From the NCBI GenBank assembly GCA_029204225.1, contig CM055105.1:11052806-11116805 (forward strand): 64,000 nucleotides of DNA, read 5' to 3'. Below the pieces are notes generated by a model, which did not search any database, was not told the origin of the DNA, and saw only the letters and a list, made by a program, of their open reading frames with translations. The translations under genes and the position numbers were made by a program. Below are positions 47,491-58,016 of this stretch, piece by piece (within the stretch, counting starts at the first letter, position 1; each line of letters begins with the position of its first letter). The DNA comes from Diphasiastrum complanatum (taxonomy: Eukaryota; Streptophyta; Lycopodiopsida; Lycopodiales; Lycopodiaceae).

Positions 47491-47631
47491 AAAGAGAGAT
47501 TAAAGAAATAGAAAGAAAGGATTGCTGAACTCACCCCCGGGAGGAAATGCCAATAAAATCATCACCACTGCACCCAGCACCACCACGTTTAACTTTCTAT
47601 CGAAGCCTGGACGGGAGTACAATGCTTCCAT
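45507..47631 (-). CDS. COBL: COBRA-like GPI-anchored cell-wall protein, six exons, intact
   Basis: COBRA-family proteins are GPI-anchored at the outer plasma-membrane face and help order cellulose deposition. Exons by splice sites and frame: 47631-47535, 47386-47307, 47191-46735, 46593-46416, 46206-45908 and 45793-45507. They total 1,398 bp, 465 residues, and all phases agree. Residues 1-32 are a signal peptide (core LNVVVLGAVVMILLAF). The mature part starts near EAFDPLDPNGNITIKWDV, then GYMAQVTMYNYQQYRHI, GDCSKFHGDVPHCCKKDP, and APTCCVSLSTFYND with the family CCVS motif. NYTMWNLVVQHPNF and GWAIPHRILFNGDECVMPPP follow. The C-terminus is a GPI signal: probable omega site around PNGS, then a hydrophobic tail. 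Start 47631 is preferred over an in-frame upstream start at 47823 because it places the signal peptide at the N-terminus. Introns 1 and 3 contain CT/GA tracts. Length and motif order match the family. Confidence 0.95.
46696..46728. repeat. Compound TG/GA microsatellite in COBRA-like intron 3
   Basis: A TG run passes directly into a GA run inside intron 3, next to the donor site at 46734. On the coding strand it reads as a pyrimidine/purine-alternating tract just after the 5' splice site. Confidence 0.85.
47433..47490. repeat. GA microsatellite in COBRA-like intron 1
   Basis: A GA tract interrupted by one C reads as CT on the coding strand and sits 47-104 bp before the exon 2 acceptor at 47387, in the region of a polypyrimidine tract and branch point. 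Length variation here could affect splicing. Confidence 0.85.
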
Positions 47632-48265
47632 GATAGTGGATCTGTCCTCAGAAAAGGCTCGCCACAGTCTCTGTGGACAATTATTCTTCCCAGTTAGCCA
47701 ATCAACCTCTTCATGTACGTTCAAGAGAAGAGTTTTTTCATCAACATCAACACTCAAGATACAATCCTTCTGATAGGAGTTTCCTCCGTTATTTCCACCG
47801 GCATGATAACCTACATGATCCAAGCAACTGTTTTACAGAACAGATGTTCTGTCTCCACATTTGTAGAGATAAGACTACTGTAGGCTGTAGCATTTCTGGA
47901 TCACAAATCTAAGAAAGATCTAGCCGACCATTCTACCATCCTGGCATTCCACCTTCCCATTACAAAACTCAGTCCAGCAATAAACAGACACCCAACCAAT
48001 TCTCATCAGAAAGCAATTGGGCACATTCATCTGCGTCTACTCATGCACAATCTTGCAGAATCCTGTATCCCAATTCCTAAATATTGTTAGCGACGCGTTC
48101 TCTAATTAATGCCAGCGAGATCTGGAGGAAACACGCGCTGGTGGCTCGCGTGCACAAGACTCAAAGCGCTTCCAGTCTCATGCTGCACTAAGATCGTAGC
48201 GTCATCGACCGTGGAGAGACACCGTGGAGAGACAGCTCGGATAGGCATCGCCAGAAACAAAAACG

Positions 48266-48266
<1 letters not shown>

Positions 48267-48305
<39 letters not shown>

Positions 48306-48363
48306 CGAGAGCAAAGAAAGAAGAGGATATTTTTGTGGCAACCGAATATATTTAAATATAGCT
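48267..48363 (-). promoter_or_regulatory. Possible promoter of the COBRA-like gene: TATA-like region plus CT tract
   Basis: On the minus strand an AT-rich TATATTTAAATATATTC at about 48345-48361 precedes a CT tract at 48300-48267. CT/GA tracts near transcription starts are common in plant promoters. The distance to the ATG at 47631 implies a 5' UTR of about 680 bp, perhaps with an intron. Assignment is inferred from position only. Confidence 0.4.
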
Positions 48364-48523
48364 TAACAATTGACCGTTAGAATAAGGTCGCTGTCTGGCG
48401 TATACATAAAAATGCATAAAAATTAGAACGTGAAATGAAAAGCTAAGACGTGCCCTGGCCTATTTGGAATTTCCACCAAATTAATAAAAATTGCAAAAAA
48501 CAAGCTGACTCATGCAAATATAA

Positions 48524-48524
48524 G

Positions 48525-48560
<36 letters not shown>
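48524..48560. repeat. TA/TG microsatellite
   Basis: A short TA run followed by a TG run. The surrounding 48364-49144 holds no gene I can recognise; a short GA tract is at 49077-49098. Confidence 0.85.
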
Positions 48561-49144
48561 TTTGTGTGTTAATAAGTTAACACAACGAGTTCAAATGTAG
48601 ATGCAAAGTTGTTGTCAAGATACTTTTCTCTTCCATCCCCTGAATACTACTATTCTCGACTTTGCCTCAATAAAGATAGATAGATGTAAGATATTGTGAT
48701 GATTTGCTAAAAGTTAAGTTGTGCTAGTAGGTCTTAGGTGATTTTTGTAAAATATATCAGATCAATTAAGATCTAAATCCATAAAATGATCTTGGGTTAG
48801 AAAGACAACAACTCACCAATCTTGCCACTATAGAAAAATCAGCATCTACTCTAAGAATGAGATGCAAACTCTAATAGATCTTGATCAAACATTAACCAAA
48901 ATATAAAATAATGTTGTTGTTTGTACAATAACAAAAAGTTACTGTATTTCACATGTGTGGATATGAAAATAGCTTTTAACAAGCATTCTACACATAAAAT
49001 TGCAAGATATCACAAGTATAGTGCACCAATGGATAGTAAAACCCAAGAGAACAATGTATAAGCATGAATGAGATAAGAGAGAGAGAGAGAGAGAGAGACA
49101 AGAACACATATAGCAAATATCCACGCACAATATAAAGGACGCGC

Positions 49145-49585
49145 GGGCAAAAAAAAATTCACATGGATATAGCCGTAGATTGGCGTGGATATACGCGTGG
49201 ATACGAGCGCGTCGATTATCCACGCGTGGATGTTTCACGCAAATGTCTTTTTCAGCAGTAGATCGGCCGGACGTCGTGAAATTCAAAATGCGTGGATTAT
49301 TCACGCCAAGTCCGACTACCGGCAACCGGACAAACCTCCGACACCCAGAGCCGGAAATAGGAATTCTAATTTCGCGTGGATAATCCACGCCATAGTAAAA
49401 ATAAAATAAAAAAGGCTCGGCTTTTGCGTGGATAATTATCCACGTGTGGATTATCCACGCAAAATTCGCTTTATCCATGCAAAATCCAGAGAGTTGAGGC
49501 CGTGGATACCGCGTGGATAAATTTTTTTTTATATCCACGTGGAAAAGTTTATGGAATTTGCGTGGATTATCCACGCGCAAAGTTT
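49145..49585. repeat. Left subterminal repeat region of the DNA transposon
   Basis: At least six full or half copies of the palindrome GCGTGGATWATCCACGC lie in about 440 bp. Several are perfect dyads (for example near 49375 and 49559) and one is a tandem overlap at 49427-49460. Such arrays normally bind the element's own accessory protein. Confidence 0.8.
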
Positions 49586-50330
49586 TTTGTCCAAAAAAAA
49601 AACATTTGACGCGAACCAAAATGTGGTTCGTTCCGAAAAAAGAGGTGACTTTAAATTTTTGTGTCGTGTTGTGTGAGAGAGAGAAAAAGAGAGTATAGAT
49701 GGGAGTGAGAATGAGATGAGGATGAATGTGAGTGAGAAGGATGATAGTGTGTAAGATTTTTAGTTCATTGATGGATGTTAATAGTATGTGTTTTGTGATC
49801 ATAAGTTTTAAAAATTTTTTTGTTTGTGATGTAGGTTTGGATATGAAAAATGAGCTTTCATTGCAAAGGATTCAAAGATCAAGTGCATGCAAAAGGAAAA
49901 GCAAAGATTGCAAAACAAGGTAAATTCACATTTATTTTGATTCATTTGATATTTAGTTGCTAACTTAATGTGTTATCTATTTCCATTACTTTCCATTGTG
50001 CTTTCCATTACTTTTTATTGTGCATTCTAGCATGCAAATCATGTGCTAAAATAGATACATTGCATTGAATTCATCAATGGATGCATTTGCATTGCATAGA
50101 TGTCATTAAATAGACTATACATTGCATTGAATACATCAATAGATACATTTGCGATCAATAGATGTGCATTCAATAAACTATACATTTGCATTCATGGATT
50201 AAAAATATATGCATTCAAAATTTTTGCAAGAATCATATTGATTGATTTAAAAACAAGTACATTGATGAGAGAATAAATTCTCTCTTCCTACATTGCCTTC
50301 TACAAGGTCTTACATTTAATTTAAAAACCT

Positions 50331-51456
50331 CTACTCATCATCACTTCTTCCCTCCTCGCCTCCTTCATCTTGTAGGTGTACGTTGGTGTCCACATCTTCA
50401 AACTCCCCTTCGCATTCATTCACGTACTCTTCCACATTTTCTTCCACATCACGAACACTTGAAGTTGTAGAACCTCTCTACAAAATAGAATGAAAGATTT
50501 AATTAAATTGAGATTAAACTTACTTATAAACCACAAAGTAAACAATCACAAAACAATAAAGGTTAAGAGTTTACGATTGAAAACAATCATGAGATTCCAT
50601 AAAAGCCTTAAAGCCGGCATATCCATGATCGTAACCTTGCTTGTACTCCGCGGCGGTCATGTGTCTTCCAAAATCACTAAGCTACATTCAACAAAAAAAC
50701 ATAGTTTAGCAATACAATATAGTTTAGCAATAAAAAACATTAACAATCTCACTATAAAAATAGAATCATATTAAAAAATATTGCACTTACAAATTGGGCC
50801 TCTAGATTGCCCCTTCCTTATGATCCCAAGTGACTTTGGCCATGTTTTAAGAGCTTCTCGGCGGCGGCCCTACGTTGTTGTTCATACCTTTGGGGATTGT
50901 TTTGCAACAATTCCCCTTTCACCTTCCTCCAATCCCTTTTGGAGCACCATCCAGGCTTCATGGGATTCTTGGGATTCCTCACGGCTCTTCTCATCAATTG
51001 CCTTTTGTTTCGAATCCAAAGGCACATTGTATTCAAGGCCCAAGTCCTACTAAAAGCATTGGATTGAGGGAATTCAGAATACAAAGTTTCTATTATTTTA
51101 TTTTTGTCTTCAAGCGATTGGGAGGACCAATCGATCATGTAATCTTTACCAAAATATAAAGCAACTAAATCATGCAAACGGGCATGAACTACATTGCCAC
51201 ACGTATTTTTTATAACTCCACCACGTGGATTTAGATCATAATACACACTACACGATTCTTGGGAAGGGGCATCTTCGGAAGCTCTTCTCTCGGATGATTC
51301 ACCCGAAGAAGATAACACAAGATTTTTGATTCTATCTCTTTGTTGAGGAGATAGATTCTCAAACCACTCTTGATTATATTCTTCAGACTCCTCACGAGCT
51401 CTTCTCCTAGATGGTCTCCCACTTGACCTTCCACTTGACCTACCACTTGAAGACAT
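50331..51456 (-). CDS. Transposon-encoded DNA-binding-type protein (plant Ptta/En/Spm-like), probably disabled
   Basis: Exon 1 starts at the ATG at 51456 (an earlier in-frame start is TTG). It encodes a Ser/Arg/Gly-rich N-terminus (SSGRSSGRSSGRPSRRR), then NVVHARLHDLVALYFG, a helical region with WCSKRDWRKVKGELL, and RAAAEKLLKHGQSHLGS. This resembles the conserved part of plant transposase-associated proteins of the Ptta/En/Spm type. A TAA at 50818-50820 interrupts the frame, but coding continues to a GTAAGT donor at 50790. Exon 2 (50681-50575; SDFGRHMTAAEYKQGYDHGY) and an acidic exon 3 (50475-50331; VEENVEEYVNECEGEFEDVD) follow in frame. The stop could be a one-base nonsense mutation. No DDE catalytic domain is present. 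Family assignment is moderate. Confidence 0.55.
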
Positions 51457-51787
51457 TGTATCAAAGAAAAACTTCAAAAGTTACAAAGTAGTGGAGAATG
51501 GGAGTGAAAGATTATTGAAGACTTTTAGATTAGAAGAGTAAGCAATGAATAGAAAGCAATAGACTAATAGTAAGCAAGAACAAAGAAGATCAATAGAGCA
51601 AGCAAAAGCAAGAGCAAGATCACTAGCAATGAAGAGCAACCAAAAGCAAGCAAGCAAGATCTATAGAGCTTAGAAGAGCAATAGCAAGCAAGGGCACTAA
51701 ACACTAGATTAGAAAACCTATAAAACTTGAAAGCAAAAGAAGAGGAGCAAGAATGCTCGCGAAAATGCCATTTTATTGGCATTCAAG

Positions 51788-51852
51788 TTTTGCGTGGATT
51801 ATCCACACAGAAGTTATCCACGCGTGGATGTTCCACGCGTTTTTTTTTGCCC
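51788..51852. repeat. Right subterminal repeat and terminal repeat of the DNA transposon
   Basis: One imperfect palindrome (51793-51809, TGGATTATCCACAC) and one overlapping pair (51817-51838, ATCCACGCGTGGAT) are followed by the T-run and GCCC that mirror the left end. Confidence 0.7.
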
Positions 51853-53130
51853 TATCTTGGCACGTGAGAGGGTCCCCCACATGGGCTTGCATGCTTCAAA
51901 TGTCATTCAATATTCTCATAATCTTTTCTAGATTTTATGAGAATATTTTATTGTAGGATTTTACATAAAATATATTTTTTAATATGATGGAATGTAAAAA
52001 AATCAATTCAAAGATCATTATGGTAGTATTTAATTGTTAAAACTAGTTTTATATTGTTATAAATTTTATTTTTCTTGAGATTTGACATACAAGACAAAAT
52101 CATGAGATAAGAAATAGTACATATTATTATTAAACAAGTAATTTGACAAGTTTTTAAAGATTTTATGACATAATATTGTCAAATCGGTGATGTCATAAAA
52201 CATTTAGTTTATTAATAATCTAGGTGTCATAGATTTGATATAGTTTGATGACATAATTACATGGTCAAATAATTTTTCTTTGCTTTTGTCATGTGGCCTC
52301 TTAAATGGTTGCATGGGGTCATTTAGATTCATGATCAAAAGCATTTATGTTATATTGAGGACCTTAGTGATATGTTACCTATATGATAAATCTTTTTAAT
52401 TGTTGGTGTGTGACCTATATAGCCTTATATGAAATCATAGTAATTAGTTGAAATATCATTTAGCATTGTAATAAAGATGTCGATCAATGGTGTGTTATCT
52501 AGTATATGATTTCTTGCATACAAAGCAACCATAAACAAAAAGGGCGAATGCATATTGCTCGTCATGAGATACCATGGCACACTAGGCCAATCCAAAGAGA
52601 TTTACCTTGAGATCACCACTCATCTTAGACAAGAGTTTAAACTGAGAGCTTCGAACATTGACTGCTATGTGGTCTTTAATTTAATTGAGATAGGCCTGCA
52701 CGTACTATCTACTAATGTCTAACATTTGTCAGTATGAACCTCATTTTGATTGCTCGTCATGTGTTGCCTCACCCAAGCAATTTTCTTGATAGCAATGTTA
52801 CTAGAATATTAGATTTACATTAAGCATAAGTAGAATATATATGGATTAGATGTTGGCATGTCTTTAACAAATTTTATTATATTTGTTCAGAACATACGGT
52901 CTCATAATGATTATTTATAATGTGGTATAGAGTAGCTGGCTACAGTGTGTATATGTCATCGACGATGTCATCATCATCAAATAACAATTCATCTCATGAT
53001 CGCAACAGCAGGTATATATCGTTATTGATATTGACATCAATTGCACTTTATTTGTTATCTGAATATGAGTGTATAGTTTTTCTTGCAAATTTATTCTTAC
53101 AATGACATTTGATTGGAATTATGAATTCTA
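51853..53130. other. AT-rich sequence without recognised features
   Basis: Both strands are rich in stops and no repeat or gene is recognised. A short frame at 52920-53105 (Ser-rich, then hydrophobic) has no known counterpart. Confidence 0.5.
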
Positions 53131-53486
53131 GGAAAATTATCGTACCTCCACGTGATTTAGAGAAAGAGAAAAAAGGAGCAATCAAGACTAAAGTACAATG
53201 AACAACTATTGACTGGTTCATCTTCAAGCTCTTCCATCAGTCGACGTGGACCACCTATTGATCCATCACATGTATGTATATTGATTTATATCATAATTTT
53301 TTTATTTGTAATAGTGATGTAATCCGATTTGCTCTTTGGATATAGTATATTGCTCTTTGGAAAGCCAAGACACCACTCCATCACAAATGAAGGTTGAAAA
53401 TGCACTAAATGTACAAAGACTATTTTGTCAATTTTTGTCACATGTTACAATACGTCACATGTTAGAATCTGTCAATTTTCACTTGA

Positions 53487-53705
53487 ATGACACTGAAAGA
53501 ATTTGTGCAATTTGAAATTGGATTATTGGACCAGTTTCAACCAGAATATGATGAGAGGATACCATGTACATGCACACAATACAAAGGCCTTAGGATTCAG
53601 ACAAGGAGGATTGTCAACGATCATATTTGGACCAATGGAGTGCACACAGAGAATCCAAGAGTACGAGAGGTAAACTCTTTAAAGTGTTTTTTGGAAATGC
53701 TTTAA
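53487..53705 (+). pseudogene. Fragment resembling the N-terminal domain of CACTA transposases
   Basis: The frame encodes LKEFVQFEIG, then RIPCTCTQYKGLRI, then RRIVNDHIWTNGVHTENPRV. This recalls the transposase-associated domain of plant CACTA elements, whose pattern is a phrase ending in FA, CPCxxC, and a V-x-x-HL-x-x-x-GF run. Two of the usual cysteines and the GF are altered. No TNP2 catalytic part follows. A weak, fragmentary match. Confidence 0.35.
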
Positions 53706-53781
53706 TCTTCGACCCTTATGACACTTCAAGTATAGTTTGGCCAATAAATATTGAGCGATAGGATGAGTGCCACGATACTTT

Positions 53782-53956
53782 GAAGTTAATCTCTCACTTG
53801 CTTCTAAAAGGAAAAATCCAAATAGAATATTTAGATGAAGTTAATCTCTCACTTGCTTCTAAAAGGAAAAATCCAAAGAATGATTAGATGAAGTTAATCT
53901 CTCACTTGCTTCTAAAAAAAAAATCCAAGAAGAATGATTAGATGTAGTTAATCTTG
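53782..53956. repeat. Minisatellite, about 54-bp period, 3.2 copies
   Basis: The phrase GAAGTTAATCTCTCACTTGC recurs at 53782, 53837 and 53890 and begins again in changed form at 53944. Copies differ mainly in a short A-run. Confidence 0.85.
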
Positions 53957-53994
53957 ATTTCCATATTCAATCACCCATAATAGACTCATTCACG

Positions 53995-53997
<3 letters not shown>

Positions 53998-54078
<81 letters not shown>
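53998..54078. repeat. GA microsatellite
   Basis: A GA tract of about 80 bp with one T interruption at 54060. The Ser-Leu frame through it is not a gene. Confidence 0.95.
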
Positions 54079-54411
54079 GTCATGAAAGAGTTAAAGGTAA
54101 CCAACACTCCCAATTCTAGGAAGGTGTGTAGCCCTTGTTTTCTTCCGTTAAAGGCGTGGTTCAAATGTTTTTTGTTGGAAGATGAGTTCCACAAAAAAGC
54201 CCAAACGTCGCAGGGAGGGAGCATGTGGTGACATTTTGGAGTAGGATATAATCGTGTGGTTCGATTAGCACTCTATGATGTTCTCTTTGTTTTTCTCTTC
54301 ATGTGTGTTTAGGGTCAGTGTGGGTGGGTGTGTGCGTGCGTGCGTGTGTTTGTGTGTGTGTTTCATGCTACTGGTTTACGGTTTGTGTTATATATTAATT
54401 TATGTTTCATG

Positions 54412-54413
<2 letters not shown>

Positions 54414-54492
<79 letters not shown>
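54414..54492. repeat. GA microsatellite
   Basis: An uninterrupted GA tract of about 78 bp, preceded by a short GTGCGTGC-type tract near 54329-54362. Confidence 0.95.
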
Positions 54493-54495
<3 letters not shown>

Positions 54496-54519
54496 TGATA
54501 CATCTAACATTTTCAACTT

Positions 54520-55217
54520 TTGCAGAAGAAGGACCATAAGTTGGTTTCAAGAAAAAGAGTCGCAAGAGAGATCGAGAATATTATTGATAGGATAAATCAT
54601 ATGAATATTGATTTTGGATCATCATTGGCCCTAGATGATGTTCTTGTTGATGATGACCCCTTGCATGATATAATTAGTTCATCAATGCCTTGTGATTCAA
54701 TCCATGTCTCCAAATCTCTAGAATGTTCTTACCACCCAACCACACCTATCCTAGATGTTGCACATGAGTCCTCCATGATAGTCCATGTGGATTCCACAAA
54801 CTTGACCACCCCTTTAAAAAAAAGAACACCTCTTGGACGTATTATGACTAGTTTGAAAGATAATTGCAAATTACTACTGATGTGTCAAAAGACATTCTAG
54901 GTTTTTTGTCTGACCTTCCTCTTCCACCTAGCTTTCAACCATTAGTGAAAACTTTTATTAGAAGTAGATATTCGTGTTGGCCACTCCAATCACCATTACC
55001 ATTAAATGGAACACCATTTACGTATTAGGGTCGAATGTACATGATCATGCCTAGTGAACACTTTCCTGAGGCTGGTTTGGGCCTTTTTGCATTGAGTAGT
55101 ATTGAGGTCCCTTTAAATAGTGTTGTGACATTGATGCCATATGCAAGACCTCAATACAATTGGGTGATTGACATGCTTTGTGTCGTCACCAATGGAGGAT
55201 GCAAGTATATGGCTTGA
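54520..55217 (+). pseudogene. Broken frame with a possible SET-like segment
   Basis: The first frame (54520-54900) is preceded by an acceptor-like TTTTGCAG at 54525 and encodes an acidic, Ser-rich protein (RKRVAREIENIIDRI, DDVLVDDDPLHDIISSS). In another frame 54890-55217 encodes DVSKDILGFLSDLPLPPSF, a stop, then MPSEHFPEAGLGLFALSSIEV and LMPYARPQYN. The GLGLFA phrase followed by an I-x-x-x-x-V run resembles the start of SET domains. The NHSC/GxxFY core is absent, so this is at most a fragment. Identity is uncertain. Confidence 0.3.
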
Positions 55218-55560
55218 ATTCAAATGCTTGTTCTTTAGAGGAGCAACGCATGCAAGGAGGCAACATGATATGAACAAGATGAGGAGGTACTTTTGTCTAA
55301 AGAAGAAAGAATATTACGAGAAGAATCAAAGACCGCATTGTATCTTGGAGCAAAGACATCTCGTTTGGCGACTTCTCTACTTCTTAAATCTTCAAGCCAA
55401 ATATAGATGGAGTGACCAAAGCCTCACATCATTATTTGCGTAAAATTTTTTTCATCTACTTGTCATTTTTGCTTTGAAACAAAATTTACAATTTGGACAT
55501 CGAGTGATATTTTTTTTACAATGACTTCTTTTGTCATGTACAGTGTTACATACCTATGTA
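55218..55560. other. Sequence without recognised features
   Basis: Short plus-strand frames (to 55443) are Arg/Lys-rich and continue the direction of the preceding broken frame, but carry no motif I recognise. Confidence 0.4.
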
Positions 55561-55579
55561 ACTAGCAGTACTTCAGACC

Positions 55580-55815
55580 CCTAATAGTCCATTTAGTGTT
55601 GGGGGCTAAATGACAAGGTACCGTTAGGACTAAGGGTATGTGCCCTTTGATAAGGACAGGCAAGTGACTATACCTTAGTTGGAGGTATGGAGTCACGTGA
55701 CCCTTGGATAAGGGGTACCCTTAGTATTAAGAGTAGGTGCCTTAGATTAAGGTACTAGTGTCCTTGGTTAAGGGCAAGTAGGTGTCTATGCCTTGGATGG
55801 AGGTATGGAACCTAG
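55580..55815. repeat. Degenerate tandem repeat of about 115-120 bp
   Basis: Two diverged copies share GATAAGG/GTTAAGG, a CAAGTRRGTG-like phrase and TGGAGGTATGGA (near 55680 and 55798). Related AAGG-rich phrases (TTGGATAAGGGG, TTAGATTAAGG) occur within them. Function unknown. Confidence 0.5.
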
Positions 55816-55989
55816 AGAGGTGTTAGAAAGTCATTGGATGACTATTTTTCTAAACCTTGGGCCTCAAACTTAAACCATATCACTTTATTGGTCTAGGACC
55901 AAAGTATACTTGCACAACTTGGGCAATGGGACCTGTAGGAGGGCGCCCTTCTAAAGTGTCCATTGAGTTCCCAACTCCCACAAGAAAGG

Positions 55990-56372
55990 CATTCAAAGAG
56001 TCATAGGTTATGGAAGGAGTCTCTTGACATTCCATATTCACTCTTTTGCAAACTTTGAAAGATTTGTCTTCTTAGAGTCAACACTCTAGAAGTAGACTTG
56101 GATTCATAAAGCTTCTTTAATGAATCTCAAGCATCCTCTGATGAAGTACTCTTACCAACTTCCTTGAGAAGCTCGTTGGTAACATTCATCTTGATCATGT
56201 ATAGAGCTCTTTTAACTCTCTTGTCATATATGAATTGTTCTTGTTGTGTTGTTGTCCTCTCCTCCAAACCTACAACAATATCCAAAACATCATTCATCTC
56301 AAGAAGTGATTTCATCCTCACTTTCCACAATGAATAGTTGCTTGAGGTAAGCCTATCATTGGCTTCCAACAC
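55990..56372 (-). pseudogene. Ty1/copia gag fragment (element C)
   Basis: The minus strand from 56372 encodes LTSSNYSLWKVRMKSLLEMN, then YDKRVKRALYMIKMNVTNELLKEV, and after a frame break a SLKKLYESKSTSRVL-like stretch to about 56036. This is the N-terminal gag region of copia elements. The part from 56036 to 56190 is nearly identical to 59369-59520. Confidence 0.7.
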
Positions 56373-57461
56373 ATATCCATCGTTATCAAGCTTAAAAGGA
56401 ACTCACTCTATGTATTTTTAAGAGAGTTGGTAGATTTTGGATTCTTATTGTATTGTTTCATGTGAGTGGAGAGCTTCATATGACTTGTTTGTGAGTGCTT
56501 GAGTTTTGCTTTTGGGTTGTGAGTTATTTTGATGATATGAGTTGCATAATGGGTAGTGTGATTTGTTTTTGGAGTGGTGGTTTTTGGATGAGGGTTGCCT
56601 CACTAGAATGCCTACTTCTTGGGTGAGGATTGATAGTAATTTGAAAATAGTTAGGGTTTGGTTGATGTTTGCTTGTAGTAGTGTTTGATGGTTGCCTTGG
56701 TGTCATCATGTTACTTGTTGTCTTGTCTTGGTGTGTGATTGTTGGTAAAAGGCTAGTCGATACCATCACCAGTATCTCCAGACAGTTAGGTTGTAGGGCT
56801 TTTCTTATACATGATAACCTACCTAGCCCAGGCATGCATGTCACGATCCGTCAAATGACCTGCTCACTGATGAAATGCATCGACATACCTACACATTAGG
56901 GTTGTTGGTGTGACCACATCCGCTAGACCCAATGATGTCAGTTCATTGCCATTAGTGTATGGAAAATAACATGTACTAGCATCGCATCAGAAAGGATAAA
57001 CCTAGCACTATACCAAAGGGCGAGTACCAAATAATACCCAAGGCTACATAGTAGGTAGCTAGGTAGAGATTACGAATATGAAACTATAGGATACCTTACC
57101 ATGATAGAGACCATAGCAGTTGCTTAGGCCAAATTGACAAAAACAGAACCTACCCTCTTTCTACCATACTTCTGGAAGCCTGAAAACTTCCATTGGCAGG
57201 GAGAGCACGGAGAGACCGAGTGGGCCCTAGGGTTGGAATTAGTTTTCCTCGATCTTTGTCATAAGAACAGTGTGAGCCCTTCTCCTTTTAGGTCTAGCAA
57301 GACCAACCCCCATCCGAAAAATCCCTAACAGTCATTGTGTTGTTTGCTACTATACTTCTGTACTGATGACTAAGATTTATCATCTTCATGTGGATCTTTC
57401 ACCAAAATATGCTTCGCTTAGGACAAGAAATTCAAAATAATCCAAATTATCAACTTTTGAT
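56373..57461. other. Sequence without recognised features
   Basis: I find no gene, LTR end or PBS here. A small frame at 56669-56899 has no counterpart I know. It may be decayed retroelement flank. Confidence 0.4.
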
Positions 57462-58016
57462 ATGATCTGTTACGGGGAGAAAAAGCTAAAGCATGTAGAT
57501 TTATGGTCATTAGGAGCATTGTATCCTATTGATCCAGATTCATTGCAACATCCTGATTTTCATTCAGTAACTCAATTGATAATCTATATGTGTCATGGAA
57601 AAAATGGCCTCTTAGGTTACTGTGAGAGTTTGAAATTCTATGGTAATGCACATTCAATGCAAAGAATACATTATTTAGAAGACGACGAAGACAAATATGG
57701 AGGGATGGACAGACGATTTCATGTTACAAAAGTATATAATATATTCCACGATTCTAAAAAAATTGTAGTCCACCAATCTGCGCTTGACACGGAGACGATG
57801 TACACACCACCGGCCAGTGTGTGCACGACATCTATCTCACCACATCAGCATGTTTCAACACATGCTGCGCGACACGTGTCAAAAAAAATTTCAGCCATAC
57901 TGACACGTGTCCGACAGAAGATATGGCCCACATCTGGCCATGCATTGTCACGTTGCAACACGTGTCAATTGGGCCATACCCTCTCTCTCTCTCTCAAGGG
58001 TATATATAGAGTGTAA
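57462..58016 (+). other. Unrecognised 184-codon frame
   Basis: The first 110 codons have a balanced composition (DLWSLGALYPIDPDSLQHPD, YLEDDEDKYGGMDRRFHVTK). The rest runs through the promoter-like palindromes at 57871-57966 and is probably not coding. It could be an exon ending near 57780. No domain is recognised. Confidence 0.3.
57871..58010 (+). promoter_or_regulatory. G-box/ABRE and TATA promoter module
   Basis: Two perfect GACACGTGTC palindromes (57871-57880, 57902-57911) and a third, AACACGTGTC (57957-57966), carry the ACGTG core bound by plant bZIP and bHLH factors. A CT tract (57981-57996) and TATATATAGA (58001-58010) follow. Order and spacing are those of a compact inducible plant promoter reading rightward, with transcription expected to start near 58035-58045. 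No gene follows within 350 bp, and a minus-strand copia remnant begins at 58372. Confidence 0.6.

Larger units (their letters stand above)
49145..51852 (-). mobile_element. DNA transposon with palindromic subterminal repeats
   Basis: The ends carry GGGCAAAAAAAAA (49145-49157) and its reverse complement (51840-51852). Inside both ends are many copies of GCGTGGATWATCCACGC or half-sites: left at about 49183-49205, 49214-49232, 49290-49306, 49375-49390, 49427-49460 and 49559-49576; right at 51792-51838. One spliced gene is read on the minus strand between them. Clustered subterminal binding sites plus a basic DNA-binding-type protein resemble the En/Spm (CACTA) plan, but the ends are not CACTA. 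No clear target-site duplication or catalytic transposase is seen, so the family is uncertain and the copy is probably non-autonomous. A further half-site at 49116 may mean the left border is slightly further out. Confidence 0.6.

Noticed and set aside
47271-47534. Separate small gene with a Ser-Leu-rich stretch
   Set aside because: The Ser-Leu part is the CT tract of COBRA-like intron 1; the useful C-terminal part is exon 2 of that gene.
47632-47823. N-terminal extension of the COBRA-like protein from an in-frame start at 47823
   Set aside because: It would bury the signal peptide behind 64 residues; the ATG at 47631 gives a standard secreted N-terminus. Transcript data could still change this.
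48939-49802. 287-codon minus-strand open frame
   Set aside because: It reads through the transposon's palindromic subterminal repeats and a GA tract, with hydrophobic low-complexity content and no domain.
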